A stretch of 64,000 nucleotides of DNA from Stratiolaelaps scimitus (GCA_019614645.1 JABWDB010000013.1:2153501-2217500), one strand, 5' to 3'. Shown: positions 25,708-39,114, counted from the stretch's first letter. A program made the numbers and translations. Notes: generated by a model not told the origin, from the letters alone.

Positions 25708-27770
25708 TACTAACAGCAGTCGTGGCAAAAAGGCTGAAGCTTGAAGGACGGCAGCAACGGGTGAGGAACAGGTCAATCTTTTAGTCAGCCCCTACATTAC
25801 TCTTCTTCGTTTTCTCCATCGTCCCTGCCGCTGTGGCCGTGGTGGTATCAGTGCTGGCAGCGGGCCCGGCTGAGTTCGCCATTCCTTAACGTTAATTGCG
25901 CTTAATAAATACGGATCGCTACGTCGCATGGCAAAGACATGAAGACAGAATATGTCGGTCGATCGGACAGATACTGATGAGTGGACTGGCATCAGCACAA
26001 TAAAGTAGTGCTCGATTAAGCCCTTACGATGCCAATAAACGAACCTCAAGCGTTGAACGCTGCTGCTGCTGCTGCTGAGCGTTCACTTAAACGTATTGAA
26101 CCGCCGTCTCCTGGTCTCTCTACCCCGCTCCGCCTTCATTTCAAACCGTGTCCTCGTCAGCCGGTTGTCGGCAAGTTGCCTCAACCTTCGTTGACTGGAC
26201 GTCCACAACCTTTATACCTCTTCTGTATTTACGGCAAATACACAAATACATACGTATATAGACATAACCGAAGGGTTGAGAAAGCAGATAGATACTATCG
26301 CAGTGGGATTCGAGTCGTTCTTCACTGCGACGCTACCGTGAAAAGAGCACCCAACAAATCTGAGAAATATGGGACGATTGCGGCTGGTGACTGGCGGGCA
26401 TCCGAATTTTATTACTTGTGAGAAGTCACTTGGAAGTGTGCTTGTTGCCTGGTGCGCGGCTGTTGCGGCCGGAGTGTACACCCTCTGTTGACTGTACTGA
26501 GTTGTCGAACGAAATACATTGGAACTGAACGAAACGCGTCTGATATCTGAGAGGATCCGAGGGATGAGTTCGAATGCGGGCCGAATAGCCTCGCGGCATA
26601 GCTATGGTAATCAGTTCTAGAGAAATTGTGATTGGATCTATCGATCACTCGGTTACGAGACGAAGATGACCGCAAATTGATGCACTTCAGCCGTCTACAC
26701 ACAGTCGGGTAGATACGCGCAGATACGCACGTAATATCGGAATGAACCCGAGCACCAGGGAGCTGCGAGACTCACTCATGAGAGCCCAGCAAAAAAAACA
26801 AGGTGTCTCAAGCAGCTCAAACAATCTCGTCGTGGAGGATTTACGAGCCGAAAGCGTAGACGTAACTGCAATCCGGCCGTGTAACCTAAGCATCAGATCA
26901 TCATTGGCTGCTGTTGAATCTCTCGTCGTTTTGGACTGGTCGTTTTCGTGCAGGGGTCATGTCATGAGGTTGGCGTCGCCGCTCGAGCAGGTGCGGGAGG
27001 TTGCTCGCTGTTGATGAAGCATTTTGAGCATGGCGTGGGTTGATAGTCGCCGATGCATTGTTGCTGCTGCTGCTGCTGTCGCTATGAGAGTCGCTATAAA
27101 TGCAGGGAAGGGGTGGTGTGTGAAAGCGCATACCGTCCGTCCGATATACAACAGCCCCAGAAGGAGGACAAAACACGCGGAGCAGGCAGCGGTCACCTCT
27201 GGATTCCTGCATAGCAACGGTCACAGATCGCATATTGGGATGTATCGAATGTCGGAGCTGGCGATAGCGCAGACGAGTGCTGACATGACGATCGCTCGAG
27301 GCTCGGTGGAGGTGGCGGAGGAATCGTCCGCATAGCTGAAGAATAACACAACAATCGCAAGAGAAAGGCTGACTCTATTCGACACCCGCTCGATTCTGAG
27401 CGGATAATGAACAACAGTAAGCAAGCTACGTCCCACACCATATCGCGTTGGGTAGGCAATCGAAATGCAACTCGAACGAAACTTCGAAGACCCCAACAGG
27501 TCAGGGTTCTTCGGGCGTATTTTCTTCACTCCCAAATCAAAGACTAAGGCGAATACAGGTGACGACGGTTAGCCATCTAGTTTATCGTAATTGATCCGTG
27601 GATTGGCCGATCAGAATCCATCGGCGGACAGTTTGATGGCGCGATGTCTGTCGCTCTGTCCATATATCCGGTGGTTCAAAAGTTCGTTCGTTTCAGTTGG
27701 TATCGCCGTTTGAGCTGCTGCCAGCTTTATACAACCGCATTGATATCAGTACTATGTATGGTGTGGTGAT

Positions 27771-27795
27771 GATAGCTTGGGATAGCTTGGGATAG
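27771..27795. repeat. Tandem 10-mer GATAGCTTGG, 2.5 copies
   Basis: GATAGCTTGG occurs twice head-to-tail, followed by GATAG. Confidence 0.9.
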
Positions 27796-28022
27796 ATGGA
27801 GGTCAGTCTCTTGCGAGCTTCTCCGAATGGTGGCTACAATCAATTGAGAGAGAGGATAAAGGAGCCCGCCGACACTCTTAGAACATGGGTCGTGCCCCAA
27901 CACGGAAGGGCGGCTGCGCCCTCGGGATTCTCCGTCCAACGGCGCGACTGGTTCACACCTCTTCTCCGAGTTTTCTCTCCTCCGGACACAGTCTTCGATA
28001 CATCATCCCGTGTACGAGACTA

Positions 28023-28040
28023 CCCCACCCCCCCCCACCC
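28023..28040 (-). other. G-quadruplex-capable run
   Basis: C4, C9 and C3 separated by single A on the plus strand. The C9 can supply two tracts, so the minus strand can form a quadruplex. Confidence 0.6.
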
Positions 28041-28760
28041 TCCAATGGATTGGGACCAGTCAACCAACCACGATTAATATCAGTAATGCGATGACTACTG
28101 CTAGCATCAGCATTATTCTAACAGCAAATACCACCATCGGACTGCAACAAGATTTTGTATAAGTCTAGTTCCACTACTGCTGTATGCGTCTTATCTACTA
28201 GTTGCTATAGGTACACTGTCTATATGCAACCTCATGTTCAGCCAGCACACGGAACACACTCGACGAATTTGCCGTTCCTAATTAGCAACAGCAGCAGCAG
28301 ACGGCGCGTTCAACAGCCGCTCAACTTGCCAGTTTCGCTGTTGCGAAATCAGAGAGAGGCGAGAGAGGAAGTCTGCAACGCGACAACTAACGAACTTAGC
28401 ACTGAGAGAGAGGTTGGCTATGTCCGTGTCCCGCTTCTGCCAAATTTCAATGCTTCGCTCATCTGCTACAGGCTGGCAGCTTGTGAGCTCTGCGACTGGT
28501 TGACCAGTTGGCTATCGAGTTCTTCGATTGGGAGAGCGGTTCATTCGCATCCATCTGCGGTGCGAGCACGTCTAGGCAGACTGACCGGGTCCATCTTGAA
28601 TATTCTGCCGAGCCGTTGAGACATTGTGCCTTTTGTATCGTTACTTTGAGACGCTGAGTGGAGCAGGAGGCGAGATTCGCGACCTGTCCTTGCACATTGG
28701 CACGGCCATCGCCGTCACCGGTCTGACCGGAAGGTCGGAGCACCATCTGCCGCGTAGCCA

Positions 28761-28886
28761 CTGCTGCTGCTGCTGTCGCAGCCGCCGCCGCCGCCGCCCG
28801 CGAACCTACGAATGAATCTACTCGCGCAGCTGACGCCCCCAGCGCTATGGACCAACCACAAGCAGCAGCAGCAGCAGCAGCAGCAG
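28761..28886. repeat. (CTG)n(CCG)n facing (CAG)n
   Basis: CTG then CCG units at 28761-28800 and nine CAG units at 28858-28886. The inverted complementary triplets could form a hairpin across about 60 bp. Confidence 0.88.
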
Positions 28887-29092
28887 AGGAGTCGGATGAT
28901 AATGATGATGACGATGGTGGCTGTTCGAGCCCTTGAGAAGACGATCTCTCTCTCTCTTCCTCTTTTCTAGTGCCGCCGATCCTGTCTCTGCTGCTGACGC
29001 TTACTATGGCGCCGGCGGCGGTGGTGGCACTGCGGCGGTGGTTAGAGTAGCGAGCAAGGCACAACAGTTCGAGTTCGAGCTCGACAATGGAG

Positions 29093-29109
29093 CCTGCCTG
29101 CCTGCCTGC
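29093..29109. repeat. (GCCT)n tetranucleotide repeat
   Basis: Four GCCT units. Confidence 0.9.
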
Positions 29110-29598
29110 GTACACCCATTCTGGCAAACAATATTCCTAGCTAAGTCAGAAGCGAAGCTGACAGTCTCCCCTGACCCATCTCAAGCGGCCAGACTGCTGA
29201 TCGCGGTCGGTTGCTGGCCTCGACCCAGCAACCAGGTCGGCAATCGACCAGCTAACATGGAATCCAGCTGGTCCATCCGCCATCGCCTCCAGACATCGAG
29301 GAGAATAGTCCATAGAATGGGTCGAGAAATAGAAAGAGAGAGAGACGACGACCCGACTACTATGAGTACTACGAGTACTACTACTATTACAACTATTCCT
29401 TGGGTCGATGTGCGTATATATGTGGCTACTCGTAGAGTAGCCTCTGTCTCTCTCTCTCTCTGTCTCCATATGTGTGACGACCTCGTTGCCTGTCTGACTG
29501 TACGTGCAGAATATAAGTCGTGGGTCTAATAACTGGTGGATGGCTGACTGGCTCTCCTTCTGCGCCATGAACCACATTCAATGAACGGCAGCATTCCC

Positions 29599-29637
29599 GT
29601 TGTTGTTGTTGTTGTTGTTGCTACTGCTGCTGCTGCT
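29599..29637. repeat. (TTG)n(CTG)n microsatellite
   Basis: Six TTG units, CTA, then CTG units. Confidence 0.93.
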
Positions 29638-29828
29638 CCCGTTGATGTCGCCGCAACGCCAAACAAAGCTATCCATTCCATCGCGCAACTATCTGGAGGC
29701 GGACATATTTTGCTCCGTTGTCGACGGTCGACGGCCGAAGAGGTCCACACCACGTTGAGCTCGCTCAACACGACACAACGCCACACCAGGCCAAAGGCAA
29801 TGGTTACCTTATAGCATGGCTAAACTTT

Positions 29829-29830
<2 letters not shown>

Positions 29831-29861
<31 letters not shown>
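29831..29861. repeat. (TA)n microsatellite
   Basis: 31 bp of uninterrupted TA. Confidence 0.96.
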
Positions 29862-29864
<3 letters not shown>

Positions 29865-30940
29865 CTTTAGCAGCAGAAGTATTTGAGGTAGTGGAAAGAT
29901 TATTGGCGGCTGCAGTATCTTAGTAGCACAAATATTTGACTAGCCATCCTGCCTGTGATCGGCTGGGTACAATGCAGGCGCGTGCGAGACACAACGATGT
30001 TCTAGTGATGGTAGAGTGCACCGGAATTGTTGCAGGGTCAAAGTCGTAAAGTTATAAGCGTGCTATGTACATGCGCATATCCTTCAGCTCAACTGATTCA
30101 ACAGCTACAATATAATGGCTACCGAAAGAATGCCCAGCGTAATCAGTGTACGTTATGGCAGACCAAAATAATACATGCATAATCATCGATTTGCAAATGC
30201 ACGTGAGTCACGTCGAACGAAAAACATAATGAAAATACTATCAACGAAGTAATCGGCTATGAAAGTCTAACAGAGAGATGGACAAATACACAGACGAGTA
30301 TCTCACTGGGATCCGCAAATTGGATAGGCTAATCGTCACCCCGTGATTCCCGCATCATGCTGATCGCCAATAAACAGAAGCACCCCCAGCAGTAACCTCA
30401 CAAGGTTGTGCGCACGGTACGAACAGGCTACCTAGGCCCAGGTTCAATGGAGGAAAAGGCGACGACGAAGATGGCGACAGACAACAGGAGCACAACAACA
30501 ACGCATGCGATACACGGCACGCGCCAGATGTGCTCCGGGATAGAACCAGGACGAGGTACAGCCAGAAGGAAGGCATATGTATATATCACATATATATATA
30601 TTCAAATAGGACGCTACCGATCCTGTATGAGTACTCCTACAACTATCGTAACCGATATTCCTGACGACTGTGCTGGCTCCTATTGCTGTAGTGACTAGGG
30701 TCGAAACGAGCCTTGAGACTGGCAAGACCCTCTGGTAGAACGGCTCGAATCTAGCTCTATCTACGATACCCCGCCTATCTCCTAGCGTATGCTGTTCGGG
30801 TGCTACTGGCATGAGGGAGCCCCTCCGTCTATTCTGGTATACGCTGATTCTCCGGGCATTATGCCAGAGCAACGATCGGAACTCGCGCAGAATGCCGACT
30901 TCTGCTTGATCACTTTCAAATGTTCTTATCGACAACGTAG

Positions 30941-31000
30941 AAAGTATGGCCAAGTGGCGTAAAGAATTGGCCTCCCTTGGGGTCACTTAGGCCAACATTT
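30941..31000 (+). repeat. tRNA Leu/Ser-like head, probable SINE remnant
   Basis: The stretch beginning at 30946 reads TGGCCAAGTGGCGTAAAG, very close to the D-arm and A box of type II (Leu/Ser) tRNAs, and continues into an anticodon-arm-like GGCCTCCC. No B box or T arm is recognisable downstream, so it is at most a truncated tRNA-derived fragment. Confidence 0.27.
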
Positions 31001-31946
31001 GCTACACTAGAAGAACTTCTCAACCAATTTCGGCAGGCTGGCAGCGTCATGCAGAGAAAGTTTCTTTGCGGGACTTTACCCAAACACATGTATATATATA
31101 CAGTAATACAGAGTCGTATAGTACATGAACGGGATCCAACGGGATCCGTTGTACTATGTCAATGAACGAGTGTTTCGATAGCACAAACAGAAAATGTAGT
31201 TCTCCGCAACGCGTTCAGCTTTCTCATATATACAGGCAGAGAAGCTATTTTTAAATAGGAGCTATTTTAAGAGCTGTTCCGTTGGTTCCATCGTGTAAAT
31301 TCTTCAGAATATGGCAGCACCATTTCAAGGGTTCCATCATGGGTTGTCATGCCTACAACAAGGTTGCCATTGTTTACTGGCACCGCCTTACCACATGGAC
31401 GATCAGGTCGACCGCATCAAAGTCTCTTGTACTACATATCTCTGCGCTCAGATCAACTACACGCGAGCTGCTAATGGACGCTGCGTGTGTCGGAACACAA
31501 CTGGAGTCAATTTCGTACCCGACAATCGCTACCGACAGCCTACCGTTGCTTCGGCTGGAGTCTCTCCAGATGTGCGTCCCATGCTCCGCGAACCCAAGAC
31601 GGGCCGGACACTCGGCTTGAAAGTCCGGAATAGAACCCTGAGCTCAGCGGTACCACTTCGCTCAGCCAGACCAGATGATGAACAGCCGTTTGAGTGCAAC
31701 CTATGTCGACCTGCTGGTCAGGATCGGTTCAAGAACAAATTCAACCCAGTCACAAATATAATAATAGGTAGAGTCATTTTTGCCATTCGCTTCGATGCCG
31801 AGGCTGCTGCCGCAAACAAAGAGGGAACAAAACTAAAATAAATCTTTCCGAAATCATTAAACTGAATTGATGCACCGGACACGAGAGAGCATCGAGGCCA
31901 CGAAACGGAAGGGCGTTTTGAAAATTCGTATTCTACAATTCTTACA

Positions 31947-32010
31947 ATTATTATTATTATAATCAGCATTGCTATTATAATTATTGTTAGTATTACTACT
32001 ATTGTTGCTG
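31947..32010. repeat. Imperfect (ATT)n region
   Basis: ATT and CTATT units with changes. Confidence 0.83.
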
Positions 32011-33506
32011 TTAATAACCCTGTTGATCTCCCGAACGTAGGTGTCGGTAGCCATTGCAATTGTGGTCAGTACTGCGTGCTTCCAGATGTTGCTATTGCTG
32101 CAGTTACCATTGCTTGTGCGGTTCAAGTGCGAAAAACACCAAATGCGAAATTCGGCATCTCAGAGTATCACGGGCCCCGCGTACGAACGAGTCCGCCACC
32201 GCTGCCGGCGTCGTCGATCGAAGCTGCATGACGATCGGGTTGCAAGCAGTTGCTTGTTCCATGAAGAAACGTTCACCTCTTGAGCGACTTTTGTGCGACC
32301 GGCCACTGAACAGTGCGTTCTTCTTTGCAACCCCAAAAAAGCAACTGAACAAGAAGGCGCAGAAGCGTGGTGGCACGCCAAAGTCAGCAACCGCAACAAC
32401 AACAGCAACAGCGACGTCATCATCAACTGCAGCAGCAGCAACGACAACTTCAGCAAAATACGACACTGATATTCAATTCCAACTCTGTACTCGCAGCCGA
32501 AACCGACAATGCCAGTGTCCGCTGTTGACCAGCGATGCTCACCTTTGAACACAAAAATAGAACAGCAGCCCACAACGTCTACTGGGGGGCGAATGAACCG
32601 AGCGCATGACGGCGTAGTACGTGATGTTGTTGTCTAATATCCACTATGTGTTTAGTCAAAAAAAACTCGCTTAACATTAGCAGGCTCTGGCGACGAGACA
32701 TGAACACGCTATAAAGAACGATCGAGTCACACAGTCAGCATGCACGTCCATGACGAAAGGCAAGTCAAATAGATGGCATTAGGCAACGCGAGATGGTGAA
32801 TAAGGCTACTGAAACGGAGTTGAACATATCAGAAAGCGATTTCTGAACGCACTGATGCCAACAACGTTTGTGTTCAACGACGCCCCATCAACGATTGACC
32901 GGTGCCAGCGCGAATTGCACGATGTCGTCCTAAACGACTCATCGACAATTTGCTTCCACTACACGTCTAGGCATGCTGGAGTAATTTCCGCGCGCCGCAC
33001 GAACAACATCGGATTGGGTGTGATATATATATATTTGATGTCGACAACCACCGCGCGATGTGTATGCTCCACGCTTCCCTAACGCCAATGCGTTCATTGA
33101 TGACTGTTGAAGCTTGATCATTAGCGGGTGAAAAACGTGAGTTGAGGAAGACGTGCAATCTGATGATGGACAAACACTCTCATCTAATAACACGCGCACA
33201 TAATCGCTCACATGGCAACAGCAGCAGTAGAAGCAACAACAGCAGAGCACTGATCTGTCTGCCAGAGCGTTTGATCTGTGGCCGGTCGAGCAAACGTCTT
33301 TGCGTCGCTCTCCTTCATCATAAATTTCACACATCAGTATTGTCGACTTGCGACGCTCTATCTATGCATGTGTCGCTGTCATCACGACACGAGATCGACG
33401 GCACGGGAACATACACAAAGTGCGTCGTATCTTGGTCGAACTGCGGTGCGGGTAATGTTGGCAACAGCCTTATGATGAGTCCTCTTGGACTATAATACCA
33501 TTGAGA

Positions 33507-33525
33507 GGGGCGGGGGGGTGGGGGG
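33507..33525 (+). other. G-quadruplex-capable run
   Basis: G4, G7 and G6 separated by single bases. The G7 can supply two tracts. Confidence 0.6.
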
Positions 33526-34422
33526 ATAAGCACTATCATAGGCGTTGTCGACTAACAGCAGGACGACGCTGTTGATGATGTACCAATGCGCAGAGAGCCG
33601 AACGGAGATATTGCGGAATCGCAATGGCAATCACATGTACAGGTGTATCCTCTATCTCGGAGTGGCTAATCCCCACCGTAGAGGAACTTATGACGGCTCC
33701 ATGGAGCAGCAATTGACGCGTCCGCAGAATTCGCTTTTTTTGCTCGCCAGGTCTAGTAGCAGACAGGGAATGACGCTGCTCGCTATATCACTCCGTGAAC
33801 TGGGGAGGAGTTGCAGGGCGAGGCGCCGTCGTCGTACCGGACGACCAAGGGAATACTGTGGTACTACTCATCGGGTACCGTATTTGCCAGATAGAATCGA
33901 AGAAGGCAGGCAGATTGTAAACAGGGTAGAGAGATATTAGATAGGATAGAAGCATGGAACAGATAATGGCGGCTGGGCCAGGGCCACCACCACAGCCGCC
34001 GCTGCCGCCGCCGTTGACACTAACACCGAACAGACAGACACACATAGACGAGTATCGATGACGTCGACAGGCCAAAAACCGACCAAGCGAGCGAGCGAGT
34101 GACGAATTTGTCGAAACAATCCAAAGGAATTCTTCGCTCCGTTTGACTGTGGTGGTGGTGGTAGTGCTTCTGCCGCTGCTCCGTAGCCTCTTTTTCCTTT
34201 CGGAGGCAGGGACTACCTACGCAGGAACTACACAAAGCAACGACCAATAACAGTAGTTGTAGTAGTAGTGGAGGCGCTGAGTAAAGTAAATGGCGGCAGG
34301 GGCGGCGGCGGAGGCGACGTCGTCGTCGTCGTTGTTGTTCTTCTCGTTTCGGCATCATTCTCTCAATGAGTACTCAGTCAAGACACAAGTGGCCGTTCTC
34401 AGATAAGCCAGAATCTCCTCTG

Positions 34423-34431
34423 ATATATACA

Positions 34432-34523
<92 letters not shown>

Positions 34524-34533
34524 CACATCGATG
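34423..34533. repeat. Period-20 higher-order array inside a (TA)n tract
   Basis: A TA run interrupted by a C at exact 20-base steps (unit ATATATATACATATATATAT), about five units. The regular spacing means the 20-bp unit itself was duplicated rather than TA slipping alone. Confidence 0.92.
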
Positions 34534-36123
34534 AGACGCTGGCCGTGACTTTTTGGATGGACCCTCATCTAATCGTTCCCAGGCCGCGGATACCAATCAG
34601 CGTTGACGCCACTCGCTGCGACGACTTAGACTTCGAATGTCGCAGCGGACATATCGCGGAGACAGCGCAAGGGTAGAGATTCGCGCAGGCGATGGGAGCG
34701 GTCAGACCGGTATCTGCAATGCGGGGATTCGACGACACGACACCGCGATTTTCGCGTATTTTTACCATGTCACGATCGTGACCTCATCGACGACATCGGC
34801 AGCAGCTTGCGGAGCCAACATTTGGACATCAACCACGACAGCAGCAGCAGCAACTGCGGCCACAGCCGCAATGAGAATTACCATAGTGATCATATGTAGT
34901 AAAAGTAAAAATGGGTGGCTGTGGGAGGCAGATCGTCGCTTTTTGATGGCATGTACAGCACACGTCGTGATTGCCACGCAGATACTTACCATGGCTTATG
35001 TAGAAATTAGCTAAATGATGCAAAAGCTAGCTATAGAGGCGCAAAAAAAACAACAACGAAGAGACGCAACCGTTTATCACCGGCCAGCTCAGCCTGATTC
35101 AATGTGTTTCTAGGCAAATCATTTTTGTATGGACTATGAACTCCCAAGTGTGCACATCTCACTCCTAGCTCGCACTACGCTATCGCCGAAAGTGTTTCAC
35201 CGCGCAGGATAGCTACGTATGAAGTTAGAACAGACCGAAATTCTGCTCGCGTGGGTCGCTCTGGACAGACCCGTGAAGTAGTCGCTCACTCAAGGATCGC
35301 AGGCCTTCAATTGAAAGAAGCATCGCTCCGTGATCAGCTCATGCAATGTCGATCCGACTCAATTTGTTGATATGATTATTATTATGTCCACAAGCGTCAT
35401 TGCCCACACAGCTCCACAGGGCATATCGGCATTGACGTGTGGTGTATAAACGCGCTAGCCGACTACCGGACGAACCCAACTCTGCAGTTGTCCCAGAAGG
35501 TATTTTCTGCCTGAGCTCAATCCGTCCTCTGCCCACCAGACTTATGCATCATATGATATATTATCAATCGATCTATCTGTCTCTATCTATACGGCTGTGT
35601 ATAGCGTTAATTGCTCAAATCCTTAACACACAGGGTTCTTCGATTTTCTAGGCTAACCCAACCGTCCAAGCGTGGTAGCTATGCAAAGTTGCTCGTCCCA
35701 ACCAGTTCTTCGTTAGCCGCAGATTCTTGTGGTTGTCTCTCTTCGATCGTTGCTGCAGCGCTTTTGTCGGCCTTTCCACGATCTGGTTGAGTTCGTTTCT
35801 CTCTCGGTCTCTGGCCTTTTTCTTATTGTTCACCTTCAGGTCCTATGGTTAGCCATCACCTGAGCGCAAGGTGATATCGTCTTAAGTTACTGTTGGCTAC
35901 TGGCGTTGTAGAAAAGCGCGGCCTGTTGTTGCCCGCTGTAAATTTTATTGATCGTGCTGCTTTTGCTGTTGTTATTGTCGCCGTCGTCGTCGTTGATGGC
36001 GCAGTGAGGCGGCGTCACCGGCTCGGAGATGCCCCCCCGCGCGGCCAGACTAACACGGACAAAACGCACTGCTATTCGCCTTAACTACAGCGGCAGTAAC
36101 GGAAAAAACAAACTTTGGATGAT

Positions 36124-36150
36124 GCTGCTGCTGCTGCTGCTGATGCTGCT
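36124..36150. repeat. (CTG)n microsatellite
   Basis: CTG units with one ATG. Confidence 0.92.
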
Positions 36151-36558
36151 ACTACAACAGCTCTAATACAGCGAGACGAGAAGAGCTGTCTCACAAGGGC
36201 GCACCCGGGACGCGGCCGTCTTTGTAAACTGCGCCGAAGTAATCAGTCAATTAATGCTGCAACTCTGTGAGAACACCGCGGTACCCTTACTAGAATCTTG
36301 AGTTGTGCCTCATCAAACGGTGGTCGTTGTCAGCGTCACCATATCGTGCCACGACCCAACGGGGCATACAGCAGCCATCAAATCGCAACAAGCTATTGTA
36401 TAATACATCATACATACGTGCATATCACCCTGTATTCATCAGGTTCACCTTATTTAAGCAACGCCTTTGACAATCTACCACCTCTCAGTGGAACCGATGG
36501 ACTATCACCGTTTATTCCTACACAGCTTCTCTCTCGTGCTGCTCCTTCTGAGTGGGTG

Positions 36559-36578
36559 CAGCAGCAGCAGCAGCAGCA
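36559..36578. repeat. (CAG)n microsatellite
   Basis: Six CAG units. Confidence 0.92.
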
Positions 36579-36896
36579 ACGGCAACAGCCGCGCCAGGTA
36601 ATGGCATGAGCCAGCAGAACCAACAACCAGCGGCAGCAATCGAGCGACGCCGATTGAAGTCGGCGTGGTTGACGTTCTTGCGGCGGCGGCGGCGGCGATG
36701 GTGTCGATCGATCATGCGCAGACGAGACAGACAGAAATGGCTTGGCGAAGTACGAAGCTTTTTTCAGTCGTACAGCCAGCCAAGCTGTACAGCATACATT
36801 CTCTATCCAACTATCGAAGCTGTCTGTGTATGCTGTGTCACATCTAACCAATAGCGCAGAAATAGCAACGTAAAATCAACCAATAGCTGCGGCCAT

Positions 36897-36926
36897 AGCA
36901 GCAGCAGCAGCAGCAACAACAACAAA
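36897..36926. repeat. (CAG)n(CAA)n microsatellite
   Basis: CAG units pass into CAA units. Confidence 0.92.
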
Positions 36927-37820
36927 CACCAAAGCAAGCGAAATAAAATAAAAAGCCACAGATTCATGTGGGTTGGGCTGGCACTCCACTGTGTCGACGA
37001 AGAGGGCTCTCTCGTCGAGAGCCCGCGTCTTAAGCGCCGCGCCGTCCCGGCAGCAGTGTGTGACGATGCAGCCGCGCTGTGCAACAACAAACAGATAAGA
37101 CCCCCGGGCATTAACGGACGTTAGGGGGTGAGTGGTGGCTATTGGTGGCGGCGGAGGCTCATTCATAGCATCCGAGTGGCGGAGGAACGCAAGCGACGAA
37201 TATCAAAAACAAAAAAAAAAACAAAAACGCTGACCACCATCGTCTCTTTTGAAAGCGAGCGAACCGAATGATTAGTAGTAACGCCGCAGCAGAGGCGTCT
37301 GGCCGGCAACCCAACACAGGCCGCGCAGGAGGGTTGGCGGAACAACTGTCCGAGAGTCCAATTGTACGACGCTGCTTCGGTACGTCCATATTACGTCTGC
37401 ATGCATGTGTACCTGTATGGCACATAACCGCGACCGACGCCGGCTGGCTCTGAGCCGACGATGACCGAGCGTGCTAAGTGCAGCTGTTGTTGACACCATC
37501 CCGCTGTTGTCATCCCGTTAGTGCTGCTGCTGCTGTTGTTTGCTGCGGTGAGTGCCGGTCATGGAGCTCAGAGACCTCTTCGCTACTACATGATACATGA
37601 ATGTCACCAAGTAAGAATATTGCGTCAGAGTGAACTAACTCACCTATTGTTAACGTTATCACCAGAAGCCAGCCCGTTTCGGCAAACAGCGCCATCGCGT
37701 CTTAGACGACTGTGGTTCTTCCTGCCGCCGTTCTCGTAGTTGTTGATAAGCGTGGCGACGTATCCGCTTGCGTCACTCTTGATCAGTTTCCGTTGCGTTT
37801 AGCACTGGACACTCGACAAT

Positions 37821-37840
37821 AGATATATATATATATATAT
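37821..37840. repeat. (TA)n microsatellite
   Basis: Uninterrupted alternating TA. Confidence 0.93.
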
Positions 37841-38726
37841 GTAGTCTATATGTCGTTTTGTAGCTTCGTCCGTCCCTGCGTTAGTCAGCTTATCACATTT
37901 GCATTCCGAGGGAGAACTGTAACAGCTACACCTTCACTTCATATCGACCCCGTCGGGGGAGCAATCGTCTCCGGTTGAATCGGTCCCTCTTCCCCTATGA
38001 ATCGCTGTCACTGACTGCAAATGTCCACGTTCAATAACCGCATCGAATTTGATCGATGGCCACACGCAATTGAAATCGTCTTCCTCTCGTCATTTATTAA
38101 ATCGTTGTTATTCCGTGATGTCGACCGCGCACACTGCACCAAACGATCGGGCACTCACTCGTTCCCGGTGAACTCTTCGCGAAGCCAAATCACACAACGG
38201 GGTCGGCGGCAATCGTCGCTAGGGGGTAACAGTAACTGGTCGTAGCCCGGCTCTCCTGTCGTACACTGTAACGACGATAGTGCTCATAAACAAATGTCTA
38301 TCGAGATTGATACACATTGATCATGATTAAAGCATTCCTGTTTGTGTGACTGCTTGTTCGTAGAATACACTGGGCTTGCTTCGTCTGTTGTTGACTCGAG
38401 GAGGGCACCTTTTTTTCTAGAACTGGCACTTCGCTCGAATGCTCCACCTCTTCCAACTTCTCCACCGATTTAACCGATTACCACTGCTCGTACGATGACG
38501 ACGACGACGTTCGGCGGCGACGACGACTTCACTAGCACAACGTCATCGGCATCAGCGCGCACCGTTCCACGAGCCGTTCTGTCACGGAGCAGCACGTGAA
38601 TGAAGCCGAAGCGTCATACCGCACAACGACGGTGATCCCATAGGAGGCACAAACTTCTGTTCGATTGAGAGAGGGCAGTCGACTGCAGAGAGTCCCGCTC
38701 CTTCGTGGCGAGGAGAAATAGCAATC

Positions 38727-38747
38727 CAGCAGCAGCAGCAGCGGCGG
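38727..38747. repeat. (CAG)n microsatellite
   Basis: CAG units passing into CGG units. Confidence 0.9.
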
Positions 38748-38829
38748 CGTCATCACCAGCACCACCACCACCTCCAGCACCGGCGTTGGATGCTGAAGCT
38801 GTGCCGGTGGGCGGGTATCATCATCATCC

Positions 38830-38848
38830 GCAGCAGCAGCAGCAACAA
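38830..38848. repeat. (CAG)n microsatellite
   Basis: CAG units ending in CAA. Confidence 0.9.
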
Positions 38849-38900
38849 CTGATCTCCTGCGTTCGCTCGCGGCTGTGACGCAGCCGATGGCGTTGCCGGG

Positions 38901-38920
38901 CAGCTAGCTAGCTAGCTAGC
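38901..38920. repeat. (GCTA)n self-complementary repeat
   Basis: GCTAGC-type units, about four and a half. Each unit is palindromic, so the tract can fold on itself. Confidence 0.92.
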
Positions 38921-39082
38921 GGGTGGTGCTACGAGCGAGCGAGCCCAGTGCGGCCGTACGGCACCAGTGGGCTGCCCAAAGAAGAGGGAATTACGACGAG
39001 TGAAATAGCGAAGAAACAAATGTAGAAGGTGCCGCACCTACGTTCGCGCTGTGGCTCCGCGGCTCGCGGCGATGTCAGAAGG

Positions 39083-39083
39083 A

Positions 39084-39114
<31 letters not shown>

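Noticed and set aside
28459..29127. 222-codon open frame on the minus strand
   Set aside because: Much of it is poly-A and poly-S from (CAG)n and (CTG)n. It overlaps frames on the other strand and has no recognisable domain.
28933..29529. 198-codon open frame on the plus strand
   Set aside because: Low-complexity start, no recognisable domain, and overlap with open frames on the opposite strand.
31311..31841. 176-codon plus-strand frame of mixed composition
   Set aside because: It is not low-complexity, but it matches no family I recognise, overlaps a second open frame, and has no supporting splice or start context. It could be revisited with transcripts.
34211..34222. Partial match to the mariner inverted repeat (GGGACTACCTA)
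   Set aside because: Only about eleven bases match, with no partner end or transposase fragment nearby, so chance is likely.
34423..34533. Regular 20-bp spacing resembling a CRISPR array
   Set aside because: There are no distinct spacers. It is a tandem AT-rich repeat in eukaryotic DNA.
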